Source: Siphonodentalium dalli
Taxonomy: Eukaryota; Mollusca; Scaphopoda; Gadilida; Siphonodentaliidae
Reading direction: 5' to 3'
Length of the DNA: 64,000 bases
Assembly (NCBI GenBank): GCA_032622095.1
Contig: CP136061.1
Span: 43,407,797 to 43,471,796, forward strand
Shown: positions 1-11,547 of the stretch, piece by piece
Layout: each line of letters begins with the position of its first letter
Numbering within the stretch: the first letter of the stretch is position 1
The notes under the pieces: model-generated
Databases searched by the model: none
Told to the model about the DNA's origin: nothing
The model's input: only the letters and a program-made list of their open reading frames with translations
Translations under genes and position numbers: made by a program

Positions 1-91
1 CTATTTTAAGATATCCTCTCAACAAAAATCGTGGGGTGAAGGAGATCACTCGATCTGTTCGATCATCCCGGGCGCTTCGCGCCCAACCACT

Positions 92-274
92 ATCCACACG
101 AGAACCACAATGGAGTCCCGGCTCAATTCAATCAAGCAGCTCGAAGCCTAGTGCTCGAATCCCAAATAGATCGAAGCGTGAAGCTTGACAAAGGTACTAC
201 CATAAGTGGTAAACATTAATTTGAAGCTGTAGACTATCAATCTCTTATTACAGATTGACGCGGCCAAGAGTTTG
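92..274 (+). repeat. Partial LTR copy A of an LTR retrotransposon
   Basis: This stretch matches the middle of the LTR at 275-670: a CTCAATTCAATCAAGCAG block, several clusters of TCGAA, and then AAGTGGTAAAC. It also carries a segment (cagattgacgcggccaag) that matches the third copy at about 5366-5385. It lacks the TATA part and the 3' end and stops exactly where the next LTR begins, so it is probably a truncated older insertion. The similarity is seen directly; calling it an LTR depends on its neighbour, which is followed by a primer binding site. Confidence 0.5.
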
Positions 275-670
275 TGCAACCTTGATCCGCCAGGTGCCCT
301 GAGATTGGTATAAAAGGAGGTCTCAAACCAGGAGAATCTCAGTTGAGTCACGACTCAATTCAATCAAGCAGTTCGAAGCTCAGTGCTCGATGCAAAAAGC
401 TCGAATCATAAAGAGATCGAAGCATAAAGCGTGACTAAGGTACCGTACTAGTTATATCCTAAGTGGTAAACATTTGAAGCTGGAAACTTTGGGCACTTAC
501 AAAAACAAGGGTGGTGGCAGCAACTTAAGTAGAATCCTTTTAAAAATCAACTCAGACATTAAAATCCCCTTGTGATTCTGGGCGACCCGCGAGTCGAGAA
601 TTAGATTCCCTTTGATGGCGTGCAGTCGTTAGATAACTCGGTTAGTTTGAACCATCGGTTGCATGTTACA
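275..670 (+). mobile_element. LTR copy B (5' LTR of a decayed retrotransposon)
   Basis: The segment starts TGCAACC and ends GTTACA, so it has the usual TG...CA outline. It contains a TATAAAAGGAGG promoter-like box near 310 and is followed after five bases by a primer binding site. It is repeated with clear divergence at 5146-5778, and two blocks present in that copy are missing here. No gag or pol frame is visible downstream, so the internal region is lost, non-autonomous or unrecognisable. The LTR identity is inferred from these three points together. Confidence 0.55.
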
Positions 671-675
671 TAAAG

Positions 676-694
676 TGGTGGCAGCGGTGGGATT
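676..694 (+). promoter_or_regulatory. Primer binding site, complementary to a tRNA-Leu 3' end
   Basis: TGGTGGCAGCGGTGGGATT lies five bases after the LTR end. It is complementary over 19 bases to CCCACCGCTGCCA plus the CCA tail, the 3' end of animal tRNA-Leu (AAG) as I know it. Gypsy-type elements of the Steamer group also use tRNA-Leu primers. A shorter related string, GTGGTGGCAGC, occurs inside the LTR near 512 but is not at an LTR boundary. Confidence 0.6.
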
Positions 695-1274
695 GATTGG
701 TTCTAATTGAACTACATGTATGTACAATAGATTGCGATTGATTGTATTATTGATTGTATTTAAATGTTGGACATTTGTTTTTTCAATTTAATTTTGAAAT
801 GGCTTCTGATATTCCGGTAGGTATTATGTTATTTGGACATTTACATGAATCTTCTCAAACTTATGAATATTGTGCATATTTGGGCCTTGATTTTGTTGAA
901 ATTTCAATATGTGGTAATTTTTGTTTTGCTTTTTTTCGTCTTGAAGAAAAAACATGAAACAGTTAGTCATTGCAATCTCAGTGGTTACGATTACATAATT
1001 GTTCTAGCTTCAGTAATTGGATGTTAGGTAAGCATGCAATTTCACTAAAATAAGTTTTTGCTGAAAATTGAATAATTTGTTGTTAATTATTAAGTACGTC
1101 AGATATCAATAGTAGCAATTTCTCCCATCTAATTCCTGTAATGGAACACTTGTCTATCCCTCGTGCCAAAGTTGCACAAATGAAGGAGGGAAATGATAGA
1201 CAATTATATTTAGAGAGAGACAATGTAGACACAAATAGTCATGTCTTAATGCCAATGACAGTGAAGTGGTCCTT
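695..1274. other. AT-rich stretch, no gene seen
   Basis: This follows the primer binding site. Only short overlapping frames of under 70 codons are present and none resembles a retrotransposon protein. If it is retroelement interior, the coding part is gone. Confidence 0.5.
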
Positions 1275-1767
1275 AAAGGTACGGTTGGCCTTGGCGGTGG
1301 GTATCCTGTAAAAATATTTCCACCCATCAAAAACCGCCACAAACATCAAAATGTAGACCGACTTTGTCCGTATACAAATAAGAAATATCGCATAAACAGT
1401 ATGTTATTGTCATATATTTGACCATTGTTATGTAAACAAAAACATAAAAAGTAACTTTCTGGTGTTTGTTTATATTATGATGGTAAACATAAAGAGCGTT
1501 CTTTGATGGCGAATTCCTGATATGTAAATAATAAAGAGCGTTTATGCCATTTTTGTGTGATTAGCCAGTATCATTGTGCTGTCTTCTGTAACACAATCAG
1601 GCTCTTGCTTAGGTAAAATATAGTAGGTCTTTATGATAACATGCTGCTTACGCGATAGTCATGGTATATATGAACGAAAATGTATGCATTCTAATGTTTT
1701 TCTGTTTACGGTGATTGGAACAAATATGAATATTTTCGACAACTAAGGCATCACGTGCCTTTAATGT
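1275..1767 (+). repeat. Dispersed repeat, copy 1 (inverted partner at 10129-10632)
   Basis: This block of about 0.49 kb matches the reverse complement of 10129-10632 along its length at roughly 90 percent identity by eye. Both copies contain AAAGAGCGTT motifs and a run that reads as GGCGGTGGGTATCCTG. I see no clean terminal repeat or target duplication at the edges, so these are treated as two copies of a dispersed family and not as the ends of one element. Confidence 0.7.
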
Positions 1768-2024
1768 TAACCGTCTTAAGTTGTGTAAATCCCAAATTCT
1801 CCACGGTGAAGAGTCAACAGAAATAAGCCCACAAACCATTGAAATAAATGATCATTTGATTGATGAAGAGACACTCAAGGTCCAAAAACGAACCCGATAT
1901 GCCCCAAAATGAATTCCGACTATGTACTTGATATCTGACCGTGCCGTTCTGAAAGCTGGTTCCCTCCACATCCAAACCACAAACAACTGCTTCCCCTCTC
2001 AACTCTGTCTTCTCTCTATCCCAG

Positions 2025-2213
2025 ATGGCTGAATCTAATTCTAAAACAAGTAGATGCTGTCAAATATGTGGCAAGCAGCGGAAGCAATATATGACGCCCA
2101 TATAGTTCCACGTGGCAAGCGACGATTTAATTGTAACACTTGTGAAACATTCTTCGACACTATGCATAAATTGAAACACAAGGTGCAACACATTGTCAAA
2201 TACCACAGGTAGC
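2025..2213 (+). pseudogene. C2H2 zinc-finger-like coding fragment, frameshifted
   Basis: A polypyrimidine tract ending in CCCAG immediately precedes an ATG. The frame reads MAESNSKTSRCCQICGKQRK and stops at 2104-2106. Moving two bases, the frame continues VPRGKRRFNCNTCETFFDTM and on to a TAG at about 2211. It shows Cys-x2-Cys, an aromatic residue and paired His, as in a C2H2 finger, although the Cys-to-His spacing is one residue shorter than usual. It may be a decayed first exon of a nuclear protein gene. No matching downstream fingers are present. Confidence 0.35.
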
Positions 2214-2487
2214 AGTTTTGCGAGTTAGAACACGCGTGACAGGTCATGAGGGAGAGGTCTTCTTCAATTCGGGAATGCCGGGGGAGAAACAGATGTATCA
2301 GGGGCTGGAGTCCCAGGTATGGACGAGGCATGCCACACGCACTCGTGATTCGTTATGTCGGCAGTCCCAACCGACACCTCTATTGCTCCGCATGTTACTT
2401 CACCCATAAATATTGCCGCCTCCCCAGCTTCCAGCACAGTTGGAATGTACAGTATCCAGGAAATATCGTTTAACTAGGGAGAATAAA

Positions 2488-2745
2488 ATGGAAGAAACAA
2501 GCCCTTCTTCAGTAACTGCTCTAAAGAAACCGCAACCTTTGGTCACTCTAAAGAAACCAGAACCATTAATTGCCATTAAGCCAAAGTCAGTAGTCGAGCC
2601 AAAGAAGGCATCCCCTGCTTCTACGGTTTCTCCAAACTCAGAAACTGCCATAATTTCGAGTTCGAGTAAGACTGCTAGTGCTTCCAATGATGCAACAAAG
2701 CCTGCCGAAATAACAAAAACGTTGCCGAAGCGAAAATATATATAG
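2488..2745 (+). pseudogene. Lys/Pro/Ser-rich coding fragment
   Basis: This open frame from an internal ATG (MEETSPSSVTALKKPQPLV) contains three spaced repeats of the type LKKP-x-PL and ends in a basic PKRKYI before TAG. Its composition resembles a disordered nuclear protein tail and fits the zinc-finger fragment about 275 bases upstream on the same strand. The same composition returns at 4080-4359. A joint gene is only an inference; it could also be low-complexity noise. Confidence 0.25.
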
Positions 2746-4079
2746 TGCAAGTTACCAGACAAGAGACCTTTCACCCGGGGCGTAGTGGTTGCAGGAAAAT
2801 ATGCCGTTTTTTGAATCCGGCATTTTCGGGGACCCACAACCCTACACTGCAAACAAAATGTTTTCACTTCCTATTTTTTGACACCCATCCCCAAATTTCA
2901 CTAATTTTGGTCCGAAACCATATAAAACCCTACATATATTGCACATACCACTGAGACAAATTCCACACAGCTAAATGGAAATTATAATGCATCGATGTAG
3001 TGGACAAATATAGTAACCATTCAGAAACTAATAGCTACTGCATATACTAGCTAGCTTAATATTATAAGGCATAGTATGCATCCAATGTTACAACAAATTC
3101 AATTTTTACTATCGAGTCGCTGCTGATATTTTGTAGGCACGTCGTGCTATATGAGTTGTTGAGCTCCAATTCAACTAGAGTTGACATATTTTGAAATTAG
3201 ATAAACACAGAAAGGAGATTTGCCAGGCTGCAACTGGAACTATTATTTGATCAATTGCTGATAATAGCAAACTTAGATCCACACATTTCCATAATTTCTA
3301 ACTATGTTCTGATTAGTCTGTAAACCAGCTCAGCATTATTCCATGCCACTTTTGTTAGTCTTCGGGGGCAACTACTATTACAATAAATGACAAGCAGTTA
3401 CTATACCAGACTTGGACACTTTAAGTGTTGTAGGAGTAATCAGATTTAGTAATCTGAGTTATAGATATGCAAATAATTCACTGATTGTCTCGATTTATTG
3501 ATGAGTTATTGTCTATAGACATTGATGGTAACATTAATGTTTGAAACAGTTGCTCGCTCTTTTTCCATGCACACAATGATCTAGGCTTAATGGTTAATTA
3601 GTGTCTTCAGGAAAAGTATGTTTATTTCAGCTTTACATTTCTCGAAGCTCTTTATTTTATGTTTCATAAGTTCATCAAGGAAAAACCTGATTTATTTCGG
3701 TCACACGTTTTCTAAACTGTTTTATTTACAATATTGTAGAAGACTTCACACTGGCCAAAATTCTATTTTTACTTATTATCTTGTTGAAAATATATGATTC
3801 CAGATTTTGTCTTTCTAAAAATGTACATGCCGGGTTCTTTCCGAATGGTGTTGGGAAGGAAGATTTGTCACCCGCCGTCCCATATGCAACATGTCATACA
3901 CACAAAAGGCCCATATGAGCTCCCAGTAACATAGATATGTGTTTTAGTTATGTTCTAAACTGTTACAAATGTCAAATGCAGGCACACAGCATGTCTTTAT
4001 TAAAAAAATGTGTGTTTTGCCTCTTTGACACACCCCAGCATACCTTTTTGCAATTTGTTAATTACCCCCCCCCCCCCCG
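2746..4079. other. No gene seen; ends in a C14 run
   Basis: This is AT-rich sequence with no frame that looks coding and no recognised repeat ends. A run of about 14 C lies just before 4080. Confidence 0.4.
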
Positions 4080-4359
4080 TTTCACCAGTATCTTCCGATT
4101 GATCTTCTTCCCTGGACTCCATTTCGAATGCGGACAACTCAGATATGGAAGATCATGTCAAACAAATCGATATCCCCACCAAAACAGTTGCAACAAAAAG
4201 TCTCACACAAAACAGCAACTGCTTCCAAAAAAGGCTACAGCGGCGATAGAAACAGTTGCAAACTCTATAGAGCCAAAACGTCCAACCAACTTCAAAAGAA
4301 CAGGCTTTAGGCCATCAGCGAGTTTAGCCAGGCAAGCTAAGTTTATATTGCTAAAATGA
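4080..4359 (+). pseudogene. Possible decayed exon, acidic then Lys/Ala-rich
   Basis: After a C-rich tract ending in CACCAG, one frame reads SSLDSISNADNSDMEDHVKQ and runs into a stop. A second frame continues from about 4218 as KKATAAIETVANSIEPKRPT and ends SLARQAKFILLK with TGA at 4357-4359. Reading across the two frames gives a plausible acidic-then-basic tail with one frameshift. Its style matches 2488-2745. The host-gene interpretation is tentative. Confidence 0.22.
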
Positions 4360-5145
4360 TTGTTTGTATAGAATTTTTGTGTTCTTTAATTATACTTTGT
4401 AAAGGGATGTGGTGACCATCTGGGGGAGCATCGAGTCCCAGATGGCTAGAGCTTAAAGCAAACACGACGCAATCATCTTGACGACGAAAGTAAATATGCG
4501 AAGCACATATCACAACACAAATATCGCTATGTGTACAATGAGCTATAAATATTATATTAACCCAAATTATATTCCCCCACATTCAGACCATATTGGGGCA
4601 CATTCCGAAGCATTTATTGAGTTTTAATGCACCACTCCACAATATTCCAAACCCTGGGAAACTTCGTGAAAGTTATTTATATTCAACGCGACATGAAAGA
4701 AATCCAACCCGGTGCTTCCCGATCATCATAAACAGTGAGAAAACAACAATGTCCCATTTGTTGAAAGTATTAGGCATTTGTCGGGTATACACCACAGTAC
4801 TACCTTGAACAATTACCAACCTCAGGAAAATTCAAATAAGTGAGTTTTGAATAAAAAAAGACAGCATAATTTTGCATTACGATAACATGGCCGCCCAACT
4901 TCATAACACTCACCTCGTTTCCAGAATATGAATCTATTCCCATCCAAAAACGTCAAATAGCCCAATTGTAGTTACACATGTGAAGTTTATTGATAACTAT
5001 AATTAAATATCCTAGTAAAGTAGGAATTGCCCGAAATCCATAATAATTGGAATTATTGGAATTGCCATAATTAATATTAGTAGAAGCAGATTTGCTCTTT
5101 TATTCTAGCCTGTGAATTGTTGGTTTCTGAACGCTTCTGATTGTT
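4360..5145. other. No gene seen
   Basis: The stretch lies between the exon-like fragment and LTR copy C. It has short frames only. No polypurine tract precedes the LTR, so copy C does not look like the 3' LTR of the copy B element. Confidence 0.4.
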
Positions 5146-5778
5146 TGCAACCTAGCTGGCTCCGCCAGGTGCCCTGTAATGTGTATAAAAGGAGGTATCC
5201 AACCAGGAGAACCTCAGTTGAATCACGGCTCAATTAAATCAAGCAACTCGAAGTCTAGTGATCTAAGCAAAACGCTCGAATGCTAAAGAGATCGAAGTAT
5301 AAACAGCGTGACTAAGGTACTATCCTAAGTGGTAAACCTTTGCAGTGTGTAGAGACAAAGTGGGCTGTTACAGATTGGCGAGGTCAAGTTTGTTTATCAA
5401 ACTGGTGACCGGTATAGAGAGGCCGATACCAGGTCCCGATAGAGGGGTATATTGTAGTGTTCCCCTTGGGCATTCAGAAAAAAACAAGGGTGTTTGTTTG
5501 AACATATTTGATTTGTCATCACACACACATATATGTATACATAATATTTTAAATATAGTAGTATGGTGAGCAACGGGGATTGGAGCACAAGTTATTACAA
5601 CTTACTAAATGCTCCTCTCCCTAGAGAGGGTGGTGGCATCAACTTAAGTAGAATCCTATTAAGAATCAACCCAGACATTACAACCCCCTTGGACGTCTGA
5701 TCGGGAATTAGATTCGTTTTTTATGACGAACAGTCTTTAGACCGTTAAGTTAATTTGTACCCCCAGTTGCACGTTACT
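5146..5778 (+). mobile_element. LTR copy C, probably a solo LTR
   Basis: It begins TTGCAACC and carries the same TATAAAAGGAGG box (about 5185), the CTCAATTAAATCAAGCAA block, the GTGGTGGCATCAACTTAAG block (5628) and the GTTGCACGTTAC end. It holds about 230 bp that copy B lacks. TGATT occurs just before the left edge and directly after the right edge, which is a candidate 5-bp target duplication if the LTR is taken to start GTTTGC. It has no primer binding site after it and no polypurine tract before it, which fits a solo LTR. Confidence 0.5.
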
Positions 5779-7442
5779 GATTATACTGATTGCATGTTGA
5801 TCACACAACCAGTAGCGTGGGGACGTATTGATTATGGATTATAATTGGCGACAATTGGCTCGAAAGTAATGAAACGCAAATCTTAAAAGTCACAGAGTCT
5901 GAGCGCACGCACGTCTGCAGGTGGGAAATAGACCCAAAGTTATTCAAAATACCGTGAGCGCCATTTAAAGGGGCGTATGACACGTTTGGTGCTCTAGTTC
6001 ATAATTTGACATGTTATAAATTTTCAGCAATCCCAAATTGACATCAAATTAGTCTAAATACCCTAGGCCAATATTGCACTCACTATTTATAAAAGGAAGA
6101 GTTCTTGCCTTCAACTTGGTGGTTTAGAATATAGAGAATTGTGGTCATTTATACAATTGTTTCGTATTTCAATGCGGAAAGCCATCCACTTATAGATCCT
6201 TATAATGGTGTTCATCTGTTCCGCTAACAAGCAACATGGGGGCTAAAACCCGTTATATACCGTCCCATGTTAGACGCTATAGATAATTTAATCAGACAAT
6301 TAATACTGCTACAATAATGCACACAAACCGATTCAAAAGGTCAGCCCCATTTTGTGTGTAGGAGCGATATAGCCAGGATAGGTGGTCTTCCTGTGTGCCC
6401 TCCTCGCATAACTATAAAAATCGCCCTATTATGTATGCTATCATAATTATTCATGAGCATACTTACATGTACTACTCGAGTGAACAACTTTCTTACCACC
6501 AACGCCATCCAAATAGAGGAAAAAGCATGCATGCTTCCGCAAAGCTTAGGGATACTCAAAACATTTCCCATTATGCGCCATTGCCCCGACTATGAAGATA
6601 ACAAATTCAAAGCTCTATTGCGCCTTTTTCATCTTCTCCAGAACCTGTGGGAAAAATCATACGCATCGGAGTCACATGGAGAATTATCGACATGATCAAA
6701 CGTCTATGCACAAGTCTTAAGATGATCGCGCATGTTAGCTGATTAAATTTACAAATATATCCCTAGTTTAACAGGACTCTAACAGGGATTTCGGCTGTCA
6801 TCGATACTTTTTGCGCTCTATTTAAGGGCCTAACTATGCCCCACAGTGACATGTCGTAACAGATAATAAATTAAGAGACTCCTTTTTGCCAACTAAACGG
6901 TGATGACGTGGCAATATTTTTGAAACTAGTCCTGCTGATATACGCCGACAACAGGGTCCATCGCGCTCGGCACTTTCGTTGATTACTGCAACGTATAATC
7001 GATGGGCTTCTAAAGGGACGTACTTGTCATTTTGGTACCAAACCTTTTCTTGCATTTTCCGAATCTACGGGTTCGATTACATAGGTTCCTCAGATAACAT
7101 GTCAACACTTCAAGTCTAATTGCCATTGTTGGATGTTTATCAGGGAAATTGGTGTTCTAAAATGTATCTGGGTTCCCCGCGAAATGTTTTCGTTAATTAT
7201 AAAATGTCGTAATTTTAATTTTTGAAACCGTTCCTGATAGGATAATTCTGATTGGATTGTTTTGAAGAATGGCCGGAGGGCGTATCTCCTTATCCTGAGT
7301 GAGAGACTAACGAAGTCGCGGGAATCGTAAAGACTAGATTTCTATATTTAACTTCCAAAGTGTCATATATGTTTTATCATCCACTAGAAGAATATGAAGG
7401 TGGATATATTATAACTGTGATATAAAGTGGAATTGTGCAAAG
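5779..7442. other. No gene or repeat recognised
   Basis: This is about 1.7 kb of AT-rich sequence. The longest frames are near 80 codons and overlap on both strands, as expected by chance. I could not recognise any transposon ends. Confidence 0.4.
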
Positions 7443-7988
7443 TTATTGGCAAATACCAAAATCCATAGATAAATAGTTATGTGTGTCTCCTGAACAATTT
7501 GATTTTTCTAAGTTTTTTAGAGGCTCACAGACGGTATGGAGACCATGCATATATACCTTGTAAACGCAACGAAAAACAAAAACCATGATAATCGGGGGAA
7601 AAAAACAAAAGCGAAAACACCAATCACTTTGAAAATTAATCAAAACGAGATCGAAATGTTGATAACTTCCGGTATCTGGGCATGTACTCGGTATCTCAGC
7701 GGCCAAAAGCTTCAGTTTATTATACCACTCTGGATTCCAGATGGAATGGACACTTTTCAATGTTATTGTTTCTATTGTTATTGTTTGCTTCAGAGTTGAT
7801 ACTGTTTCGATTACGCCACGAATATATGTCTTATAGACAGACTTGAACGTGCTCACATTCGCAAAATATATGGGACATGTTGTCCATCTCTTTGCAACGC
7901 ACCAATCATGTGTTAATTTGCGAATATTTGCTCCTTTCAGGAAGCTATTCCTTGATAAGATTTGGTGCTTATTCTGAACTGAAGCCAT
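7443..7988 (-). CDS. Hypothetical protein, 181 residues
   Basis: The frame starts MASVQNKHQILSRN and an in-frame TAA lies about 15 codons upstream of that ATG. It is clearly longer than the chance frames around it. It is mixed in composition, with a hydrophobic stretch around residues 130-150 (FCFFPPIIMVFVF) that could be a membrane segment. I do not recognise a family. A second minus-strand frame at 8140-8406 lies 150 bases upstream and may belong to the same unit. Its length supports coding; lack of any known motif argues for caution. Confidence 0.3.
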   Translation of the reverse strand: MASVQNKHQILSRNSFLKGANIRKLTHDWCVAKRWTTCPIYFANVSTFKSVYKTYIRGVIETVSTLKQTITIETITLKSVHSIWNPEWYNKLKLLAAEIPSTCPDTGSYQHFDLVLINFQSDWCFRFCFFPPIIMVFVFRCVYKVYMHGLHTVCEPLKNLEKSNCSGDTHNYLSMDFGICQ

Positions 7989-8139
7989 TGAAGCTTTGTG
8001 CCAGACATCGTGAACAAGAGCATCTTACAAAATAGTTTCTATTCAATTTCATTATCGCCTATAACTACTTTCCATTTTGCCTGCATGGGAAGTGGATATA
8101 TGACAGTCGTGTTTCAATATATAATATAAATCGTGTTCT

Positions 8140-8406
8140 TCACAAGAGCTTACGTGAGTAGGGTCTCGAAACTGTTTTTAAATTGTCTTTTGAGTTTGAG
8201 TTGAGCTGGCGTTGAAACTTTTTCAAAATACTGAAATTGTGGCTATGTTGTAAGTTGAATATATCTTTCAGACATGTGGCAACTGTCGTATTCTTACAAC
8301 AGATCCTGTAAAAAATATATCTCCTTTTTGTGACATTCAACAAAATTGATAGTGCCTCCTCCGTATACATTCCACGTACGCTGTTTTCACATTTCGATAA
8401 CATCAT
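8140..8406 (-). CDS. Hypothetical protein, 88 residues
   Basis: The frame starts MMLSKCENSVRGMYTEEALS and is basic towards the end. It is unrecognised. Its only support is its position directly upstream of the 181-residue frame on the same strand, which could make the two parts of one gene or of one decayed element. Confidence 0.15.
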   Translation of the reverse strand: MMLSKCENSVRGMYTEEALSILLNVTKRRYIFYRICCKNTTVATCLKDIFNLQHSHNFSILKKFQRQLNSNSKDNLKTVSRPYSRKLL

Positions 8407-8689
8407 CTATTTTAAAATGTTTGTCTTTATTTTGACATAACAATAGTATAAGACACTTCAAAATGACAACTAAAAGTGTCCATATGTGTCAGAAAATATG
8501 AACAGTTCAAAACATTAGTATGAGAGATAATACATTTTCGATCTTATAACTCGTCTGGATTGTCTCACAACCACACCAATACTTGTTTGTGATATGCCCT
8601 AAATACTAGGTTCTAAAAAGTTTTATATATGATTATAGTCTACGTGTGTGTGTGGATATGAAATACAAGCCATCTATTCAATTATTTAT

Positions 8690-8842
8690 AGTAATACTTG
8701 TTTTAGGGGGTAGCAGGAAGACAGCCCAATAGGGCTAGGCTAACCCCAACAATATACAGCATTACCGTATTATTTGTTCCTGCCATTGTATTATTCGTGT
8801 CGGTATTGTAAATAAATTATCATATCCTATCCTATCCTATCC
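8690..8842 (+). mobile_element. 3' tail of a LINE with a TATCC repeat end
   Basis: The segment runs from GGGGGTAGCAGGAAGACAGC through GTAAATAAATTATCA and ends in about four tandem TATCC units. CR1-like and Jockey-like non-LTR elements commonly end in short tandem repeats of this kind instead of a poly-A tail. No coding part remains upstream, so this would be a strongly 5'-truncated insertion. The family is inferred from the tail only. Confidence 0.45.
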
Positions 8843-9112
8843 ATATCGGCCATGAGTAGAATTGGTCCACAGCATCACATCGAGGGATAAAAGATCCTAA
8901 TACGGTACCCCACATGTTTGCCATGTGTGCATGATGCAGTCCTTTTAGTGTGGTAGACGAGGAACAAAATTGTTAAATTTGTTACTAAAGCATGAACTTT
9001 TGCACATATGTACACATTCACATAAAAATTGATATCAGATGTGGCGCCACGTCGTTGCACCACGACTTTTTGAGCAGTCCCATTGGTTTCAGTGTTAAAG
9101 TGATGTGAAAGG

Positions 9113-9400
9113 TGATCAAATAGAAATTGAGAATAATCTTGGTCAACGTAGTTATTTGTTACGAATATCAATCCAAATTGACGACACACACCGGCATTCT
9201 TATAAATTAAACGTAATGACGCTCGATGGCGAAATAATTTGTGCTAGATTATCGCCGATAGATGTAAATAAGTACAATTGGGCGTAGTTCAGACGATGTT
9301 TTCTATGGAGTGGTATGGTCGATTTCTTTGAAATTTTCGGCGATGTTAGTAGAATGCTATATTCCCCTGGTTGGCATAGCGCCCGAGTACTAACTTAACA
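9113..9400 (+). repeat. Dispersed repeat, copy 1 (inverted partner at 26929-27221)
   Basis: It matches the reverse complement of 26929-27221, including GATCAAATAGAAAT at one end and GTTGGCATAGCGCC near the other. A frame of 60 codons at 9105-9287 (GDQIEIENNLGQRS) has a partly similar counterpart (DQIEMENNLSQSRK) in the other copy, but that copy is broken by a stop. The family is not recognised. Confidence 0.6.
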
Positions 9401-10128
9401 ATTTCACCCACCAAAACAAGACCATAGTATGTATTTAAATTGTGATCGAAAATGTACCCAACACTCGTTGTCTGATAACATTAAAATCCTGAACATTATG
9501 TTACATCATACTTACTATATATGCGAAATCGCATATTTCAATGGTAAGATTAATTGCGACATTTAATAAATTATGTAATCACTGAATGCTCTTTAAATCT
9601 GAAAATCCCTTAACAGAGGGGGTATAAAATGAAATTGCAGCGTGGCTCTACATCTAATGACAGTTAGTATGTGAATATATACATAATTAAAATTATGTGT
9701 AAAGTTACATGCTTTAGTCACAAACAATTGCCTTGAAAATTTGACTTAATCTACTCCACTATAGTTAGGGACGGTGCTAACGTGTCCGCTCGTTGTTTCG
9801 CTCTCTTTCAACGACTTGGGTGGAAGTAAGCCATTTAATAGGATGTATCGTGGTTCCGAATGCAGTTATTGACACAATGGAAACAAACGACGAAATCCGC
9901 ACGATCGGTCCTTTCTAGCAACGAGCTATCTACTGTTACATGTATTTGATAAATAACGCACTGGTCAATGTGGACTTATCAATCCAGAGTTCCAGTTAAC
10001 AGTGCGATGCGAATCGTACGCACCGCTTAAAGCCACTTGGTTCTACCACAAAACACATCTAATATTCGCTTTTGAACTTTTCCAGTATCGAAATAGGTCT
10101 ATAAATACTTGAACTACCTTTCAATGAG
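9401..10128. other. No gene seen
   Basis: AT-rich sequence between two dispersed repeats. No frame or structure stands out. Confidence 0.4.
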
Positions 10129-10632
10129 CATTAAAGGCACGTGAGGCCTTAGTTGTCGAAAATATTCATATTTGTTCCAATCACCGTAAACAGAAAACCA
10201 TTAGAATGCATACAGTTTCGTTCATATATACCATGACTATCGCGTAAACAGCATGTTATCATAAAGACCTACTATATTTTATCTAAGCAAGAGCATGATT
10301 GTGTTACAGAAGACAGCACAATGCTACTGGCTAATCACACAAAAATGGCATAAACGCTCTTTATTAGTTCCATATCAGGAATTCGCATCAAAGAACGCTC
10401 TTTATGTTTACCATCATAATATAAACAAAACACCAGAAAAGTAACTTTTTATGCTGTTGTTTACATAACAATGGTCAAATATATGACAATAACATACTGT
10501 TTATGCAATATTTCGTATTTGTATACGGATAAAGTATGTCTACATTTTGATGTTCTTTCTGTTTGTGGCGGTTTTTGACGGGTGGAAATATTTTTACAGG
10601 ATACCCACCGCCAAGGCCAACCGTACCTTTAA
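10129..10632 (-). repeat. Dispersed repeat, copy 2
   Basis: Reverse complement of 1275-1767 with small indels. It carries AACGCTCTTT, the reverse of the AAAGAGCGTT motif, near 10352 and 10393. The same decamer is scattered through the Helitron array at 46-55 kb, so the two families may share a segment. Confidence 0.7.
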
Positions 10633-11547
10633 ATGTCACAGAAAGACGAATTGAAGTCATCAAAATACAAATTTGAATACGATGGATGGGTGGTTCCCAA
10701 ACAAAAAACATCCATTTGCACGGCATGGAACAGAAAAGAGCGTTTCGCATTAGTCTATTCCTAATATGGTAGAAATAAAGGGCGTTTGTTTCACTTATGT
10801 GTGAAAAATTAAAAACATCTGGAAATTGGCTGTGTCCATGGAAAGTATTTTTCAGAGCATATGAAGCCGGTATATGAATGTTTCATGTATTTGTCAACCT
10901 ATATTATACCTCCTTCCAAAACAAAAACGCGTAGACGGAATTTGGAAGCTCGAATGAGCCATGTTCGTTTAAAAAATCGAATCCAGCATCGTTAAATTCG
11001 TGTCGACGAATAAACTATCTCATTATTATACTACACTGTCCAGTGTTTCGTGTGACCTACAATACGACCGCATGTATTTTAAGATATTGGCCTGTTATCT
11101 TCGTCCGAATTAACGAAATGTCCCATTAGTTTGACCCCTGTATCTTTTGGCACATTACGCCACATGCAATAAATCTACGACATAATCCTTGATACAATAT
11201 TCCCAATAGATACCAATGACTTATGGTGGTCATAATGTCGGCGGATGGCAATTTGGATAATAGAAAGCATTTCAGTGAAATCCATTCATCTGCGTAATGT
11301 AAAGAACCTGATCCTTGCAATCTTCCAGCGCCAGTTGACGTGATTACTCTTCCCGCGGATTCCAGCATCATATCATATTAGCAGGACCACTTGGCCAGCG
11401 GTGGTATATCGCGTGTTTGACTGCCGTTGTTCGGTAAATTCCACAGTTTGCAGTGACGGTATAGAATGAAGACACTGGAAGCACAGCAATTTTCGGTCAA
11501 GGTCAGTTTTGGACCGTGATTGTGCATCGCTTCACTGTGCAGTCATG
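10633..11547. other. No gene seen; holds one half of a short direct repeat
   Basis: The only structure noted is CAGCGCCAGTTGACGTGATT at about 11326, which returns with a few changes at about 11963 on the far side of the first MITE. The repeated stretch is about 45 bp. The rest is unremarkable. Confidence 0.4.

Noticed and set aside
275-5778. A complete LTR retrotransposon with LTRs B and C
   Set aside because: There is no polypurine tract before LTR C, no gag-pol between, the LTRs differ by large indels, and LTR C has its own candidate target duplication.
7060-7090. GGGTTCGATTAC as a tRNA T-arm
   Set aside because: The flanking bases do not form the T-stem and no acceptor, D or anticodon arms can be built around it.
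1275-10632. A 9.4 kb transposon with 0.5 kb terminal inverted repeats
   Set aside because: No conserved tips, no target duplication and no transposase between the arms; two copies of a dispersed repeat are the simpler reading.
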